A DNA stretch of 64,000 nucleotides, taken from positions 52,682 through 116,681 of the forward strand of contig CAJULE010000002.1 of the NCBI GenBank assembly GCA_910587445.1, given 5' to 3'. Positions within the stretch are counted from its first letter, which is position 1. Each line of letters opens with the position of its first letter. This DNA comes from an uncultured Christensenellaceae bacterium. GTDB lineage: Bacteria > Bacillota > Clostridia > Christensenellales > Pumilibacteraceae. The position numbers and the translations under genes are program-made. Shown piece by piece: positions 39,601-44,555 of this stretch. Under the pieces are notes generated by a model that was not told where the DNA came from, searched no databases, and saw only the letters and a program-made list of their open reading frames with translations.

Positions 39601-40649
39601 ACGTGGGCGAGTATTCTCTCGTGCTGACCTTCACAAGCGATTTCGTGCGCAACTATAAATGGATGCACAGCGACGGATCCGTAGCTTCTCTCACTTATAC
39701 GATAGTGAAGAATACGGACAACAATGTTACAGCGTCGTTCAAGGATCCGGCGCAGACGTCGTTCGAGTACGACGGAGAAGCAATAGAAAAGCGTCTCGAG
39801 GAAGCTCTCGCAATAGGCGCGTCTTTCGGCGGAGACGATGCTGTATTCGAATATGCGTCCGTCACGGGCGGAACGCTCGGCGAATACTCGCGTACCGTAC
39901 CGAGCTCGGTCGGCGACTACCGCGTGCGCGTTGTGATTGGCGATACTCAAAATTACAGCGGCGCTGTGTCTGCGGCTCTTAAGTTCGAGATCGCTCCGAG
40001 AAGGCTGAAAGCAGCGTTTGCGGCGTGCGGCGGAACATATATGTCCGTGATAGTTCCCGCTTCGGCGACGCTGTCGTTTGCGGATGAAAACTTTGACGAT
40101 GCGCGGCTGCTTAAGACTGCGGAACACGTCGTGTATTACTACGGTACGTCGTACGACGGCACGTTCTCTCATGTCCTTGCAGACGAAAACGACGTGATTC
40201 CCGTAAAGGCCGGCGAATATAAGGCGGCGTTGGTGCTTCGAAACTCCAACTTCGTATTCGTCTCGTCCGACGGAACGGAGACGAGTTCTTTGGAGATCGA
40301 CTTTGCGGTTGCTCGCATACGTCTCGAGATCCCTTCGCAGGAAGGCGGCAAGTACGACGTGGACGATACGAAGTACACGCTCACGCCGGCAGGCTTCGAC
40401 GCCGCGCTCATGACAATATCCGGCAATTCGGCGACGAATAACGGCGATTATACGGCGACAGTTTCGCTCAAAGATAAGTACAACTACGAGTGGGCAAACG
40501 GAACGAGCGACGACGTGCAGATGTCATGGACGCTCAAAAAAGCCGCGCCCGTCGATTTCATAGTGACCGTTTCGGTTCTCGGAACATTGACGGCGGCGGC
40601 AGGCGCGCTTCTTGTGGTAATGCTTGTTCGCCGCAAGAGGCTCGGTTAA
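21648..40649 (+). CDS. Giant MBG/YDG-type Ig-like repeat surface protein (6333 residues)
   Basis: A single uninterrupted 19-kb frame. The N-terminus is a signal peptide (hydrophobic core about residues 9-30, likely cleaved after AEA near residue 40). After an N-terminal region of several hundred residues the protein consists of dozens of related beta-rich units of roughly 80-100 residues. Recurrent motifs are YGD/YGN near unit starts (WTYGDP, ITYGDA, VVYGDS, IFYGDT), YDG-x-H (IYDGDEH, IYDGTLH, EYNGKEH), and NAGTYYV/AGDYxV followed by N-Y near unit ends. These are typical of MBG, MBG_2 and YDG families of bacterial surface proteins. The last ~30 residues are a membrane helix followed by RRKRLG; there is no LPxTG, so anchoring appears sortase-independent. 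GGAGG lies seven bases before the ATG. Likely an adhesin or cell-surface filament. A smaller membrane-protein gene follows after 17 bases. Confidence 0.9.
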   Translation: MRVWHRKSVLAFVGIVLALIMAAVGFTATSHFARVSKAEAATVENPTSISLSVNTDRVLFDGSNYWLRSNALDGIAGVEKTPYNTWLLSDGTEFAVPAMNMTYYAFISNATATSEQMLKLLTNLTLSDGTNTEVISCATEGVSVSLSGDTLTATYKELSSALIIPNMPLGETAVTLTAKYTKILEPSVDYLNDDDLLYDSAFSAHSVMSNGFVNSVKLTEEQFYLDPVHIALPTNFTTDDIKYDSSEGKYYYINKADIHPSDSSWKSGSFVIRAQYAGVSEIELSLRNGTKPTQVQTALTPFLPVDINANLKIGSGTQSVRLTNAGVLDADGFRECGLGKFKVYHYKTGQTAPTPSDGADLLSDETHTAGMTLDAYMTSAIHTVRIVFVVEKDESAGQLEQVVSYKDFDVTGIRINPAATVAATVNQTPCNWQKQTLKYSKLNGADVAEGAAAPYDGYGAEISVALPTSLNYRSLWDFLIGREIKLTVTRGSEVVGVYGYEYNGGNIQELKTENGVMFAETENGGQYFVAKNAGDYTFKFEITGPDYKWDTAVGASSDNELYYSVTVNPMKGAATLDIEKGVDDEGAENTVATFNYGSLLKINGDVGYNVKYQPIDTDLAWTFANYDGKAESWTEGIGEAEGDATETRFTYSFLYFGKSTNGKYDVPESAPSAEIPTTPGTYYAIAKVEAFGNYAEAQSEPIQFVIKRQAIAFSWKYNLSDTPNYKAAPVYNAGKHDPSDYIYIVNESSGEVLTAADWSFYTDGTFTAELADYEPITAGKHTLYLKLSDEKSDLYEWSPETVGNADDGVFAAGDNGAGKATLYFEIDKFTGNTLGVSIIGWTYGDPANRPTDSAPTYYYKIKHIYVAKDVYDTAKAAADALTGEDRGFAAKYIIANSLDYTVDAPENAGEYFVLSYITSEYGENNDDFTSYNYCEAEKSFTVAKKGVKKPSLSSADFVYNKNAQTVTLSDYDGANMTVAIKAAISGNTSISADSTLGSFTATNADIYTITVTIKADYFKNHKWDDSSMTEAQNSFSFTWTVKPYTFKTIGATVDKTKEYSAAKHSFELSDDANASDEYFDYALISASVSGNPYIDGRLDTSKNFVNTSLLSQSSDKIWTLEAMYAGKYVVTLELEDTNYIWNTNSCSYELTFDLTPVKLTSANVEWGTEFTYIYDGDEHKPAPSFKALKGADTLTANTSVTQDGSAVSKITEVGSYVMTVDGMSGSKLSGVLDGEDYDVAYGYVMPESAENVTYHGFAITSALLLAPSLTNDTVEYVGSAYEIVDYIKDYAENYIVGGVSQIRFVAYKNGTEAVGGTTPQETLSLTDVVWKSFTAEKATIGSYTVEVVLRDPDNYKWKATAADTEGTDNSPVRLTFRITPALIDFALSTSASKDEPYSVEYNGKEHLFSDIIIDYGNISSRIVVTNGAHTDVNRTGFGEAVNSYAVTVALEDKSSYNYVWSDGSSDPTQGYNIADKAYYMRVEPTALEVTWGNTEASYTGDSLSPSAEVKNHFDVAENKALTLTLEFIAGKGNEAVSGGVSAVTAAGYYTAYVANIVGDGAENYKIDFSSASLAGPKTDFTILRREVVKPTFETELGSGNSLGEYDKKSHSVVIKDYDSSLMSYAANAHDARGKTDGSIDVSSSVSEDGANKKVTVAATRAGDYFVTFTLSDTANYCYEGESAAPDAENENSVALDFKLERKAVNAPTLARSATREAGKVLVPVLYSVYGAVPSEKQYVQVGSAASTVDFDLGGGWVVSANIAYGNTTEETVGVYGITLTLSALSDGESTYDYRFVKEYVDENTMSTLGLEDILSGCDTVLTVQYRITGSVFELVFTIQDSLGNDVERWTYGDGVTGFRFHTASAVPNDYVPAQREAVYYVYDEDDGAYVAYDGERVSTGTDDISDKANFFAELPKSAGRYRAAVVYRTGDSSGNGVYEYEQRYIVDFTVEKREIEFEWQSNEDVKYDGVDGMFTATYDGNSHMGYAEVTNAQYEDKLGLQIGLVGDNLDNPKNVKLDGDGNATYYDIEIKGITGDAFANYVLPTSGLNSKLTIEKRSVTLKAADFGHVFGSRTTSDGANLNVDGADLVSVTDGNFVASDSIDLNDFAVTAKLADGANVLYNTTVGNYRTVITPRDELTDYDITYVDGIFEVGQKVIEANWNSDTFIYDGTDRFAGYNGNFVWYVDIDGNKVGLTSVDVTKDGASCLFKDAGSYTFAVTGLSDTDYRLAVAGETEYDSLTRNFDMNKRTVAIAAKDIETAYGDDVNTFPFAWEYVGGTDKFVEDGGSEIEAGSSAPSVLNFGFASTAVKTSAVGGYITYIVYGGVNFTGTIELDNFTVNVSSGIHTVTHYELKETDIVWGEKAFVYDAKDRTSETLGIATYVDRGDGATRHSLFLVAVGSDGKAAEFKNAGDYTLAVYGLQSESTANLKLPSGYDLTWQSSAKYTIAKREVEIAVADKESVYGEKIGSDKRVWNYVSAEKFCDDDDNAGDDGFVSRINIRVAMGAGTDDERTNVGVHALELCLDEDKFTAESGRAEFDNYSVAFANGKITVRPRVLNVDVQNLEHTYGDDGVFALSLVSRMVSVSTSQSADGGLTSFDTLDDVLVATSGANPDGNVRASIGNNYTVTLSLKTDSKGNNYIVKFKPMSAAGEVGAEVVLNADVLSESSANTSEIAAYYNIKAASFEGISVISYSASGTAYDGVAHAAISSVSVSYFTAAKDEDRKTATGNAADNSLVWTYALASTSLVPANSEFGAQVPEVLNAGTYYLYYRISADNHETKTDYVTVVITKKQVVLSVSANVYYGEETPELGDYTYKFDGLGKNESITYASHSGNAVAFKAVRTENGIETPLEGWTDGTVEVSTDYTAGKPVDSYAVDVGNIGFSSDNYSFVLAAREQNNIAVEKLPVIIKIGDITDRYWFNGEDGGRDLNVRAENGFALTTGVSDIKGNPITDIYAEDKTDGAHAYAKLFFIKSGAFAYDSNDNRIDMNGIDEYSIAYEIRELGDVNGNYDLSFELGKHTVTNADIIISLDRYAADYDEDEHGALVSTSGDGVLATPVDKEKPGGASKLDYKYALHKVEDGDGAIESYAPAEASDYNLDALPLIIDAGTYYVYYRITADNHEPAIGSAVAVINKTHNGWKTEYEVGNNSWNYGSYSTALNAETKPVADFKRIPGGTGQTLPKISLYGGDGYAKLIGTYSMNGENWSWLTVTEEGKSISNGRLLAAGSYKAVVKVEGNDNFFDLENEYEITVNKAELLLTPKAVKITYGDALDFSTLTYEIGSFRNDEDFSQAIRNAAPGLEAGYGNDENFTRYEAGFENGGVSNSYYIRFADGVQSALESLDVLENYAPKLGTATLTVERKQLTVHINDAENKYNFNVSSGHREDAAAIDTDLTGAEDKTAFGYYYDGENRPFAYGSAGVEVPVRIVTDAFKYDESGALTGSTSDVGAYAIYAEENKYAANYDIAYVGSFADGTKGRFEIKQAELNIKVSVWHTVDGKETEASVSAAGRDYVGTYSGYAWEFKAECVDSGFSAVTFRTVYRSGLTGNDYSSNAPKNAGTYYVRFITDNDNNYTFAGSEDDYVMKVDPLRVAVDMRLYNDAVGTDALPNSVEYKQSSYAVRLSRIPENVPAPDRDGFKNLISISYRKDNQAVPSPLNAGAYLATATVTELAFGNYVLDEGSRSFQFTIEKKKVDVVAASGDVSVQYGGNDISFALTGCSASTDPNENNGYIMTYTIEYTDNIGSDPSTFASGTFSTGRFGFVAVNAGRYAVKVKLAFTDNYEWRDVSGDTVTLLYDITKKTLYVKAANEEIEYGNSFDGSAGSSHAFLYKGLVPGHIGQHGALGNEIPGADVVGVGKEIDISKVTFAAIDSSAQSYTAASAAGETFTLIPDENAFVSNNYAIAINHSSFGSGILRVVGRRITVEIKDVERTYTGSRHDEWLDGELNASLADGNNSGKYVALVGGTLTSNEHNDTLAALGIKLTIGGGNETDYVSSGYAISATHTNTNYDITFTGSWSTKTDGTFTVLKKTLDVSVGVTGDEGGSHTVVYGDSLTYNATYSGFVPQGNIGATGNLSALSWLFLDGGKIDVETVRTSGTGAERYTIGSSHVGDAYKVTLKEITLQNYKFNVIEGAITVAPRTVSAAPTASSVVFAADAAHKPVVQNVPVAFTNTVPGFASNIFTYSYDGTLKDGTSVAGLSDVYKAGDYVVTINLAANANGSYDYLFASGSSSYTFTDSYEIRKQVVRLEWTTQTFEFSEGRADENTIPNYDATILDRSGIMLGGSVDMELDGGIIIDSERGLRLPVTKSGSYSIVLSLKAEYQNDYILVNRDGSPSQTVTPSFNTFVSEINLTISMSGWTYGDSPVEPKLKATEAGGKEFVLGENATIAIAYALLSDETVASLDKGDLWNKSLTQNDINSLAGTRTYGVSPVNAGAYMVRATGSVEYTYTSDDTGATETKIIPVQAWFAFRINKDKIDVPVFDASGADKVYGGGLLSATVSGYREGIMGMTYAEAFELKADAVGGTSTLTLHTASAGKHELVITLINTVNYEWQSFMPSEHTKLEDGNIVITWTVSSGANVVTGLNLQTGIFYGDTYDTTGVSALFGGVITYKYAVRDTDSTDPSTVPEGLTWSEGLPKFVGKYWISATPQADENNYVAQTAYVACEIVKAVLTVRAKDATITYGDAFTIEGNYELLGARYDNELDLDGLPSVTVANANGNYFVGADVGTYIIRISGISGVSVSGAFANNYTVSFDGSEQATLTVNQKPITVIINSQEATYDGTANHVLDETMGRNKGWYVLDDALVTNETTQSLDTLGITLVKPADSVNVGNYPITYSLTTGGKNANYNITVTPSGRFIINPLTLTVTEAATSGTLTYNRGNTPVGDLSLTVKYMYDGSECTLTVGSNTGSTSVLNETFVLMYSGVSNSGVAYTNSPSLPLYAGGSYTVSLMPGTNSGNIVLIGASAAFAVEKYTVDGSVLQDSDTLENVLKVAYTGSEYSVSGDVANRLETLGSALYPMPAGVSKLFAVTASDKGTSAGTYAFTLTLDASVFHNYKWRSVEVASREFAFEITQASNSVRWTNENPSELSWIYDGTLHEGGLGFTADFGASTRVWLVSASENGNYEEFDASRHARKGTHYVKAYIPATSDYEEAITSTFKVCDISAREIRIVFAGDDEFIGGVYGDATMTPRGFDFTDVVSGLAHFEELKSGISTDVTYVGRSFGGVDCKGVMPTLAGRYKVRVSLGGESANNFTLVGASGGYVESDYIIARQAVYGDGIVVDSFDFDGFAHTAEDSVKGNEFYGVKYALEGSAAENINADNYAFVLGLIDPDNFYWFTHTSDRISATTDAYRTFTYSIRRVDVVNAELDKLSFVKNGTAVEVSASTLESEAILWTYKDNISDVSATVKVTVRAADGREYELKNRTYGTFDDFIELQYLRDGYAEWGRLLPEDAGAHKIRVNIERTVNINAPSSTEEYDFRVEKLALEAPTLGVTDTGWTYTGERLTAYMSGSFDNDIMRVSFSDVSTEGGKFTVGAVRAGTHEITVDIRPSYIRNYMWKDGSSSTVVKWKIEKAPNGLKNFNDISKDYGQSYESEAKADFGTVKFAYYDENGVLLAGAPRVVGDYFIEASVDGSDDYYGVAASRVKLRIDKKEIVILPASGTVVYGNEYAHDARGFVVEDGSFEYGDGYSVISGAPEYYTAYRAGNAAGSVQTIAISGVGTLEAANYTFKASEKHSILTVTKRPITVVIGDQSASYNGEIVLDQTAWSILESTPKFGSDIIAVTLSIDGGLPTSVGRYRISGEAVVGGNNSNENYDIAFRDGTYVVNALIITIGGIDVPSGLVFGETAGKKATFTVDGVEGSLESGDFVGRVEILVVYYDDTTGITYSSMPVSAGTYRAMIELAPASEGNNNQNYRLGGTLSKVFTIARRAIDESAIESNAKAAGLLDSVYSGSLRAPSGDALARIEGFAPIEGMYTASCAGGINVGEYSLVLTFTSDFVRNYKWMHSDGSVASLTYTIVKNTDNNVTASFKDPAQTSFEYDGEAIEKRLEEALAIGASFGGDDAVFEYASVTGGTLGEYSRTVPSSVGDYRVRVVIGDTQNYSGAVSAALKFEIAPRRLKAAFAACGGTYMSVIVPASATLSFADENFDDARLLKTAEHVVYYYGTSYDGTFSHVLADENDVIPVKAGEYKAALVLRNSNFVFVSSDGTETSSLEIDFAVARIRLEIPSQEGGKYDVDDTKYTLTPAGFDAALMTISGNSATNNGDYTATVSLKDKYNYEWANGTSDDVQMSWTLKKAAPVDFIVTVSVLGTLTAAAGALLVVMLVRRKRLG

Positions 40650-40666
40650 GTGGGGAGGTGAAAGAC

Positions 40667-41704
40667 ATGAAATCCGTAATCGATATTTTTTCGTTCACAA
40701 ACGCACAGATAGGCATAACGGTCGCGATAGCCGTCGTGCTGTTGGGGCTTGTAATAGGCGACTTTGTTTTGTTGCACTTGATGAACAAAAAGAGACACAA
40801 CGAGCTTACCGAGCAGGTGAACAGCCTGCGCGAGCACAGCGAGGATCTCCGCGTGCGCCTTACCGAAACTCAAAAGGTGAGCAACACGTTGCGCGTGCGT
40901 CTCTCCGAAACCGAGCAGGCAAGCGAAGATCTCCGCGTGCGCCTTACCGAAACTCAGGCTACGGCTTCTGTAAAACAGCCGAGACTGCTGATTCGCGCGA
41001 AGGAGGACGACGACGATGACGATAACGTCATGCACTACAATCGCAGTTTCCGCGCAAGATACATTCAGTCCAAGGATGATTTGAAGGATTGGTACTCGGA
41101 CATAAAAAATCTCATTCTTTCTTATGCGGACATGAAAGCCAATACTTCCTGGAAATGGGAGAGCTTTCGTATGAGGCGGCGTACGCTCGTAAAGCTTATG
41201 ATACGCGGCAAGGCGCTTTGCGTCTATATGGCGCAGGAAGCGCTCGATGTCGAAAACGTCAAGGTTCGTTTGGAAGACGCCTCCGGTATGGCGTCGATGA
41301 AGGAAACGCCGATACTTGCGCGCGTTAAAAACGACAAGACTCTCCAGCGCGTGCTTGCCATTCTGAACGTCATGCTCAGGCGCTTCGGGCTGTCGAGGTC
41401 GGAACGCGAGGACGTCGATTATTACATTCCGTACAGCGGTACGCTCGCGCTCATAAAGAAAGGTCTCGTTAAGAGAGTGGTGCGCGACGCGACGAGTATG
41501 CCGAAAGGTAAAAAGTCGGTGCAACCGCAGGTTGCGGTTTCTGACAATGCGGAAAAAGACGCTCCGACAGTGAAAGAAGAATCGGATTTCGAGCCTGCGG
41601 CGCAAAAAGCGACCGAAGCTCGAAGCGCCGAGCCGTCGCACGTCGAAACGCCCGTAAAGACCGCCGCCGTAGTAAACGGCGCTCCGCACGTGAAAGAGGA
41701 ATAG
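40667..41704 (+). CDS. Membrane-anchored coiled-coil protein coupled to the giant surface gene, function unknown
   Basis: A 345-residue protein from ATG 40667, which has GGGAGGTG upstream; the frame stays open to 40490 but that part overlaps the giant gene. One membrane helix (about residues 14-38) is followed by a coiled coil containing three near-identical nine-residue units (LRVRLTETQ, LRVRLSETE, LRVRLTETQ), also repeated at DNA level. After an acidic run (EDDDDDD) comes a conserved-looking domain (SFRARYIQSKDDLKDWYSDIKN... WKWESFRMRRRTLVKLMIRGKALCVYMA). I recall this as recurring in uncharacterised clostridial proteins, without a name I can give. A disordered tail closes it. The position suggests a role in export or anchoring of the giant protein; inference only. 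Confidence 0.75.
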   Translation: MKSVIDIFSFTNAQIGITVAIAVVLLGLVIGDFVLLHLMNKKRHNELTEQVNSLREHSEDLRVRLTETQKVSNTLRVRLSETEQASEDLRVRLTETQATASVKQPRLLIRAKEDDDDDDNVMHYNRSFRARYIQSKDDLKDWYSDIKNLILSYADMKANTSWKWESFRMRRRTLVKLMIRGKALCVYMAQEALDVENVKVRLEDASGMASMKETPILARVKNDKTLQRVLAILNVMLRRFGLSRSEREDVDYYIPYSGTLALIKKGLVKRVVRDATSMPKGKKSVQPQVAVSDNAEKDAPTVKEESDFEPAAQKATEARSAEPSHVETPVKTAAVVNGAPHVKEE

Positions 41705-41720
41705 AAGAATATACGTCGAT

Positions 41721-41760
41721 AAAACGCCCGCGGCTTCGAAAAGTCACGGGCGTTTGTGTT
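41721..41760. terminator. Bidirectional intrinsic terminator
   Basis: AAACGCCCG (41722-41730) pairs with CGGGCGTTT (41747-41755), with further pairing inside the loop. T-rich sequence on the plus side and TTTT on the minus side suit termination of both convergent genes. Confidence 0.65.
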
Positions 41761-41792
41761 TGTTTGATTGCCGTCGCTTTATGCGACATTTA

Positions 41793-43163
41793 TTATACGC
41801 GCAGAGATTCTTCCGCGATTTTCTCCACTTCGTCGAGACTTACGCGTTTCTGTTCCATGCTGTCGCGCTCCCGTATTGTGACGGTGCCGTTTTCGAGGGT
41901 GTCGAAGTCAATCGTTACGCAGAACGGCGTGCCTATTTCGTCCTGACGGCGATAGCGCTTGCCGATCGAGCCTGCGTCGTCGTAAGCCGTCATGAAACGC
42001 TTTTTAAGCCGCTCGTACATGGGCTTTGCCGCGTCGCCGAGATTCTTTTGAAGTGGAAGTACGGCAACCTTGTACGCCGCAAGGGCGGGGTGGAGCTTGA
42101 GAATAGAGCGCACGTCGCCGCCTTCGAGTTCTTCTTCGCAGTAAGCTTCGCACAGTACGGCAAGCATAAGTCGGTCTGCGCCGATGGAATACTCGACGAC
42201 GTTCGGCACATATTTTTCGCCTGTGAACGGGTCTGTGTACAGCATACTTTTGCCCGAATATTCCTGATGTCTCGACAAATCGTAAGCTCCGCGGTTGTGT
42301 ATGCCGTTAAGCTCTTCCCAACCCATGGGGTAAAGGTACTGTATGTCGCACGCGGCTTTCGCATAATGCGCGAGCTTATCGTGATCCTTAAAGCGCAGGT
42401 GGTCGGGCGCAAAGCCGATGTCGGTCAAAAAGCGCATTGCTTTCTCTTTGTACTGCGCGTAGAAGCTTGCGCTGTCGTCCTCTTTGCAGAATTGCTGGTG
42501 CTCCATTTGTTCGAACTCTATCGTGCGGAATATGAAGTTTCCGGGCGTCACCTCGTTGCGGAAAGCCTTTCCGACCTGTGCGATACCGAACGGGACCTTT
42601 GCGCGCATGGAACGCTGTACCGAAAGAAAGTTCACAAATTCGCCCTGAGCCGTTTCGGGTCGGAGATATATCTTGTTTTGATTTTCGTCGGTCACGCCTC
42701 GGCTTGTTTCGAACATGAGGTTAAACTGACGTATAGCCGTCCAGTCGCAGCTTCCGCACTTGGGGCAGGCAAGCTTGTGCTCGGCGATGTAGGTCTGCAT
42801 CTCTTCGTTGCTCATGGTGTCGGGATTGACCGAGCCTTTTGCGTGTGCGGAAATGAGTGTGTCCGCACGCATACGCGACTTGCATTTTTTGCAGTCCATT
42901 TTCGGGTCGGAGAACGAAGCCGTGTGCCCGCTTGCGTCCCATACGCGCGAGTTCATGAGAATGGCTGCGTCTACTCCGAAAGAATTGTCGCTTTCCTGAA
43001 CAAAGCGTTTCCACCACGCCCGTTTTATGTTGTTTTTGATCTCCACACCGACGGGACCGTAATCCCATGTGTTGCCCATGCCGCCGTATATTTCGCTGCC
43101 GGCAAATATTATGCCGCGACCTTTGCACAGCGCGACGAGTTTATCCATAGTCAGCTTATTCAT
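41793..43163 (-). CDS. glyQS: Glycyl-tRNA synthetase, alpha2 (class II) type
   Basis: A 456-residue enzyme charging tRNA-Gly. N-terminal GSEIYGGMGNTWDYGP is the family signature; two CxxC pairs (CKKCKSRM near 93 and CPKCGSCDW near 133) form the zinc insert. Motif 2 is FRNEVTPGNFIFRTIEFEQME and motif 3 contains IGADRLMLAVL. The C-terminal anticodon-binding domain (KVAVLPLQKN...) completes it. GAGG lies nine bases before the ATG. The leader is about 25 bases, too short for a T-box. Confidence 0.97.
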   Translation of the reverse strand: MNKLTMDKLVALCKGRGIIFAGSEIYGGMGNTWDYGPVGVEIKNNIKRAWWKRFVQESDNSFGVDAAILMNSRVWDASGHTASFSDPKMDCKKCKSRMRADTLISAHAKGSVNPDTMSNEEMQTYIAEHKLACPKCGSCDWTAIRQFNLMFETSRGVTDENQNKIYLRPETAQGEFVNFLSVQRSMRAKVPFGIAQVGKAFRNEVTPGNFIFRTIEFEQMEHQQFCKEDDSASFYAQYKEKAMRFLTDIGFAPDHLRFKDHDKLAHYAKAACDIQYLYPMGWEELNGIHNRGAYDLSRHQEYSGKSMLYTDPFTGEKYVPNVVEYSIGADRLMLAVLCEAYCEEELEGGDVRSILKLHPALAAYKVAVLPLQKNLGDAAKPMYERLKKRFMTAYDDAGSIGKRYRRQDEIGTPFCVTIDFDTLENGTVTIRERDSMEQKRVSLDEVEKIAEESLRV

Positions 43164-43195
43164 GATGTAAACCTCACTGAAAATTAGTCGCTTTT

Positions 43196-43224
43196 ATGAT
43201 ATGATTTTTTGTCGGTTTTGTCAA
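43196..43224 (-). promoter_or_regulatory. Sigma-A-like promoter for glyQS
   Basis: On the minus strand consensus TTGACA (43224-43219) and TATCAT (43201-43196) are 17 bases apart. The predicted start is near 43189. Confidence 0.75.
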
Positions 43225-43253
43225 GCGGTTGATTCGTGTTTTGCGTCCTTTCC

Positions 43254-43283
43254 TTGACTTTGACAGGTCGATCGTTGTATAAT
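43254..43283 (+). promoter_or_regulatory. Sigma-A-like promoter for the aldo/keto reductase
   Basis: TTGACT (43254-43259) and consensus TATAAT (43278-43283) are 18 bases apart, about 50 bases before the ATG at 43335. Confidence 0.7.
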
Positions 43284-43334
43284 CGGAATATGATCCGAAT
43301 ATGCGTCCGATCGCATATCGAAGGAGATACGGCA

Positions 43335-44156
43335 ATGCAGTCTTACATTACTTTAAACGACGGAAATACGATACCCGTGCTCGGTCTCGGCGTGTTTATG
43401 ATACGCGGAAACTCAAAGACGGAAAGGACCTGTCTAAAGGCTATCGAAACGGGCTATAGGCACATAGACACTGCCCATATTTACGGGAACGAGCGCGGCG
43501 TCGGTCGCGCGGTGAAAAAGTGCGGACTTAGCCGTGAGAATATCTGGATCACGTCGAAACTTTGGATAAACGAATACGGAGAGGCGAAAAGCGCGAAAGC
43601 CATAGATAAAATGCTTTCCCGCCTCGATACAGAATATATCGATCTTTTGTTGTTGCACAGACAGGCATACGATTATGTCGGCGCATGGAAAGCTCTCGAA
43701 AGGGCGCTCGCGGCGGGAAAAGTCAAAAGCATAGGTCTTTCCAACTTCGAGGACGCAAGGCTCGAGGGCTTCCTCGAGTCGGTAGACGTAAAGCCGTCCG
43801 TCATGCAAGTCGAGTGCCACCCGTATTTTCGGCAGACGGAGCTTAAGCGCCGCCTCGAGCCGTACCGTATCGCCGTGGAGAGCTGGTATCCGTTGGCGCA
43901 CGGCGACAGGACGTTGATGAGAGAGCCTGTATTCGAGGAGCTTTCCCTCAAGTACGGCAAAAGCGTCGTGCAGATAATCATTCGCTGGCATATACAGGAA
44001 GGCAATATTGTGTTCCCGAAGTCGACCGATCCCGAGCATTTGGCGGCGAATATCGACGTGTTCGACTTCGAACTTACCGAAAGTGAAATGTCCGATATAA
44101 ATGCTCTCGACAAAAACAAGCGCATATATAATTGGAAAGCGCCGAAAGAAAAATAG
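43335..44156 (+). CDS. Aldo/keto reductase
   Basis: A 273-residue NADPH-dependent reductase of the AKR superfamily with the full catalytic tetrad: D45 and Y50 in YRHIDTAHIYGNE, K75 in WITSKLW and H108 in LLLLHRQ. IGLSNF and the C-terminal VFPKSTDPEHLAANI give the cofactor-binding part. ATG 43335 has AAGGAGAT upstream; the longer frame to 43236 crosses the promoter and is rejected. Bacterial relatives reduce small aldehydes such as methylglyoxal and 2,5-diketogluconate, but the substrate cannot be assigned. It is monocistronic, with its own promoter and terminator. Confidence 0.93.
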   Translation: MQSYITLNDGNTIPVLGLGVFMIRGNSKTERTCLKAIETGYRHIDTAHIYGNERGVGRAVKKCGLSRENIWITSKLWINEYGEAKSAKAIDKMLSRLDTEYIDLLLLHRQAYDYVGAWKALERALAAGKVKSIGLSNFEDARLEGFLESVDVKPSVMQVECHPYFRQTELKRRLEPYRIAVESWYPLAHGDRTLMREPVFEELSLKYGKSVVQIIIRWHIQEGNIVFPKSTDPEHLAANIDVFDFELTESEMSDINALDKNKRIYNWKAPKEK

Positions 44157-44177
44157 GAAGCGCGGCAAAATCATGGC

Positions 44178-44212
44178 AAAATCTCTCATTGTGCGGGTGA
44201 GAGATTTTTTTT
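44178..44212 (+). terminator. Intrinsic terminator of the aldo/keto reductase
   Basis: AAAATCTCTC (44178-44187) pairs with GAGAGATTTT (from 44199) around an 11-base loop, followed by eight T residues. Confidence 0.85.
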
Positions 44213-44555
44213 ATCGTTTGCAAAAATATTTGGCACACCGCCCGTCACACCTCATATTATGTAGTAGGATATCCGCTTTGCAAAAGAAACGCGAAAGAAG
44301 CACTTATCGACAAAGCTCTTCGGGCTTAAGAGCAGACTCATGCGGCGGCGCTTGCCGTAGCTTACGGGCTTTTCCGAAATCGTCGTCTCTTTTCGCTTCG
44401 TAAACCCTCGGATTCGATTCGCGACAGCGCGCGTCCCGTTCGAAGAGAGGGCGCGGCGCGGAAGGAGAGGGCGGGTCGGCGGCTTTGCGGCGAAAGCAAG
44501 CGTCTTCGTATGAACTGCAAATCGGATAATCAAATAATAAACGGAGGAACTCAAA
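44213..44555. other. Gene-free 343-bp region with a 16S-like word and direct repeats
   Basis: No convincing ORF. TTTGCAAAA occurs twice (44217-44225 and 44277-44285). Between the copies, 44234-44251 is identical to the conserved CACACCGCCCGTCACACC of bacterial 16S rRNA. The rest contains GC-rich stretches (about 44335-44510) that might be a structured RNA leading into the Cys-rich gene, but I recognise no RNA family. Confidence 0.4.

Noticed and set aside
24000..40172. Antisense frames of 1044-1100 codons on the minus strand of the giant gene (24000-27269, 30321-33455, 36870-40172)
   Set aside because: They mirror the coding frame of a strongly biased gene that avoids TTA/CTA/TCA codons; the products are Arg/Val/Tyr-rich with no domains, SDs or promoters.
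21648..40649. Possible CRISPR or tandem DNA repeats in the giant gene
   Set aside because: Repeats are at protein level, long and diverged; no short identical repeats with regular spacers and no cas genes.
41754..43187. 477-codon plus-strand frame opposite glyQS
   Set aside because: glyQS is unmistakable on the minus strand; the plus-strand product has no domain features.
43164..43195. T-box leader for glyQS
   Set aside because: The predicted leader is only about 25 bases, far too short for a T-box.
44400..44440. tRNA-like T-loop word (TTCGATT) in the gene-free region
   Set aside because: No matching T stem, acceptor or anticodon arms could be drawn around it.
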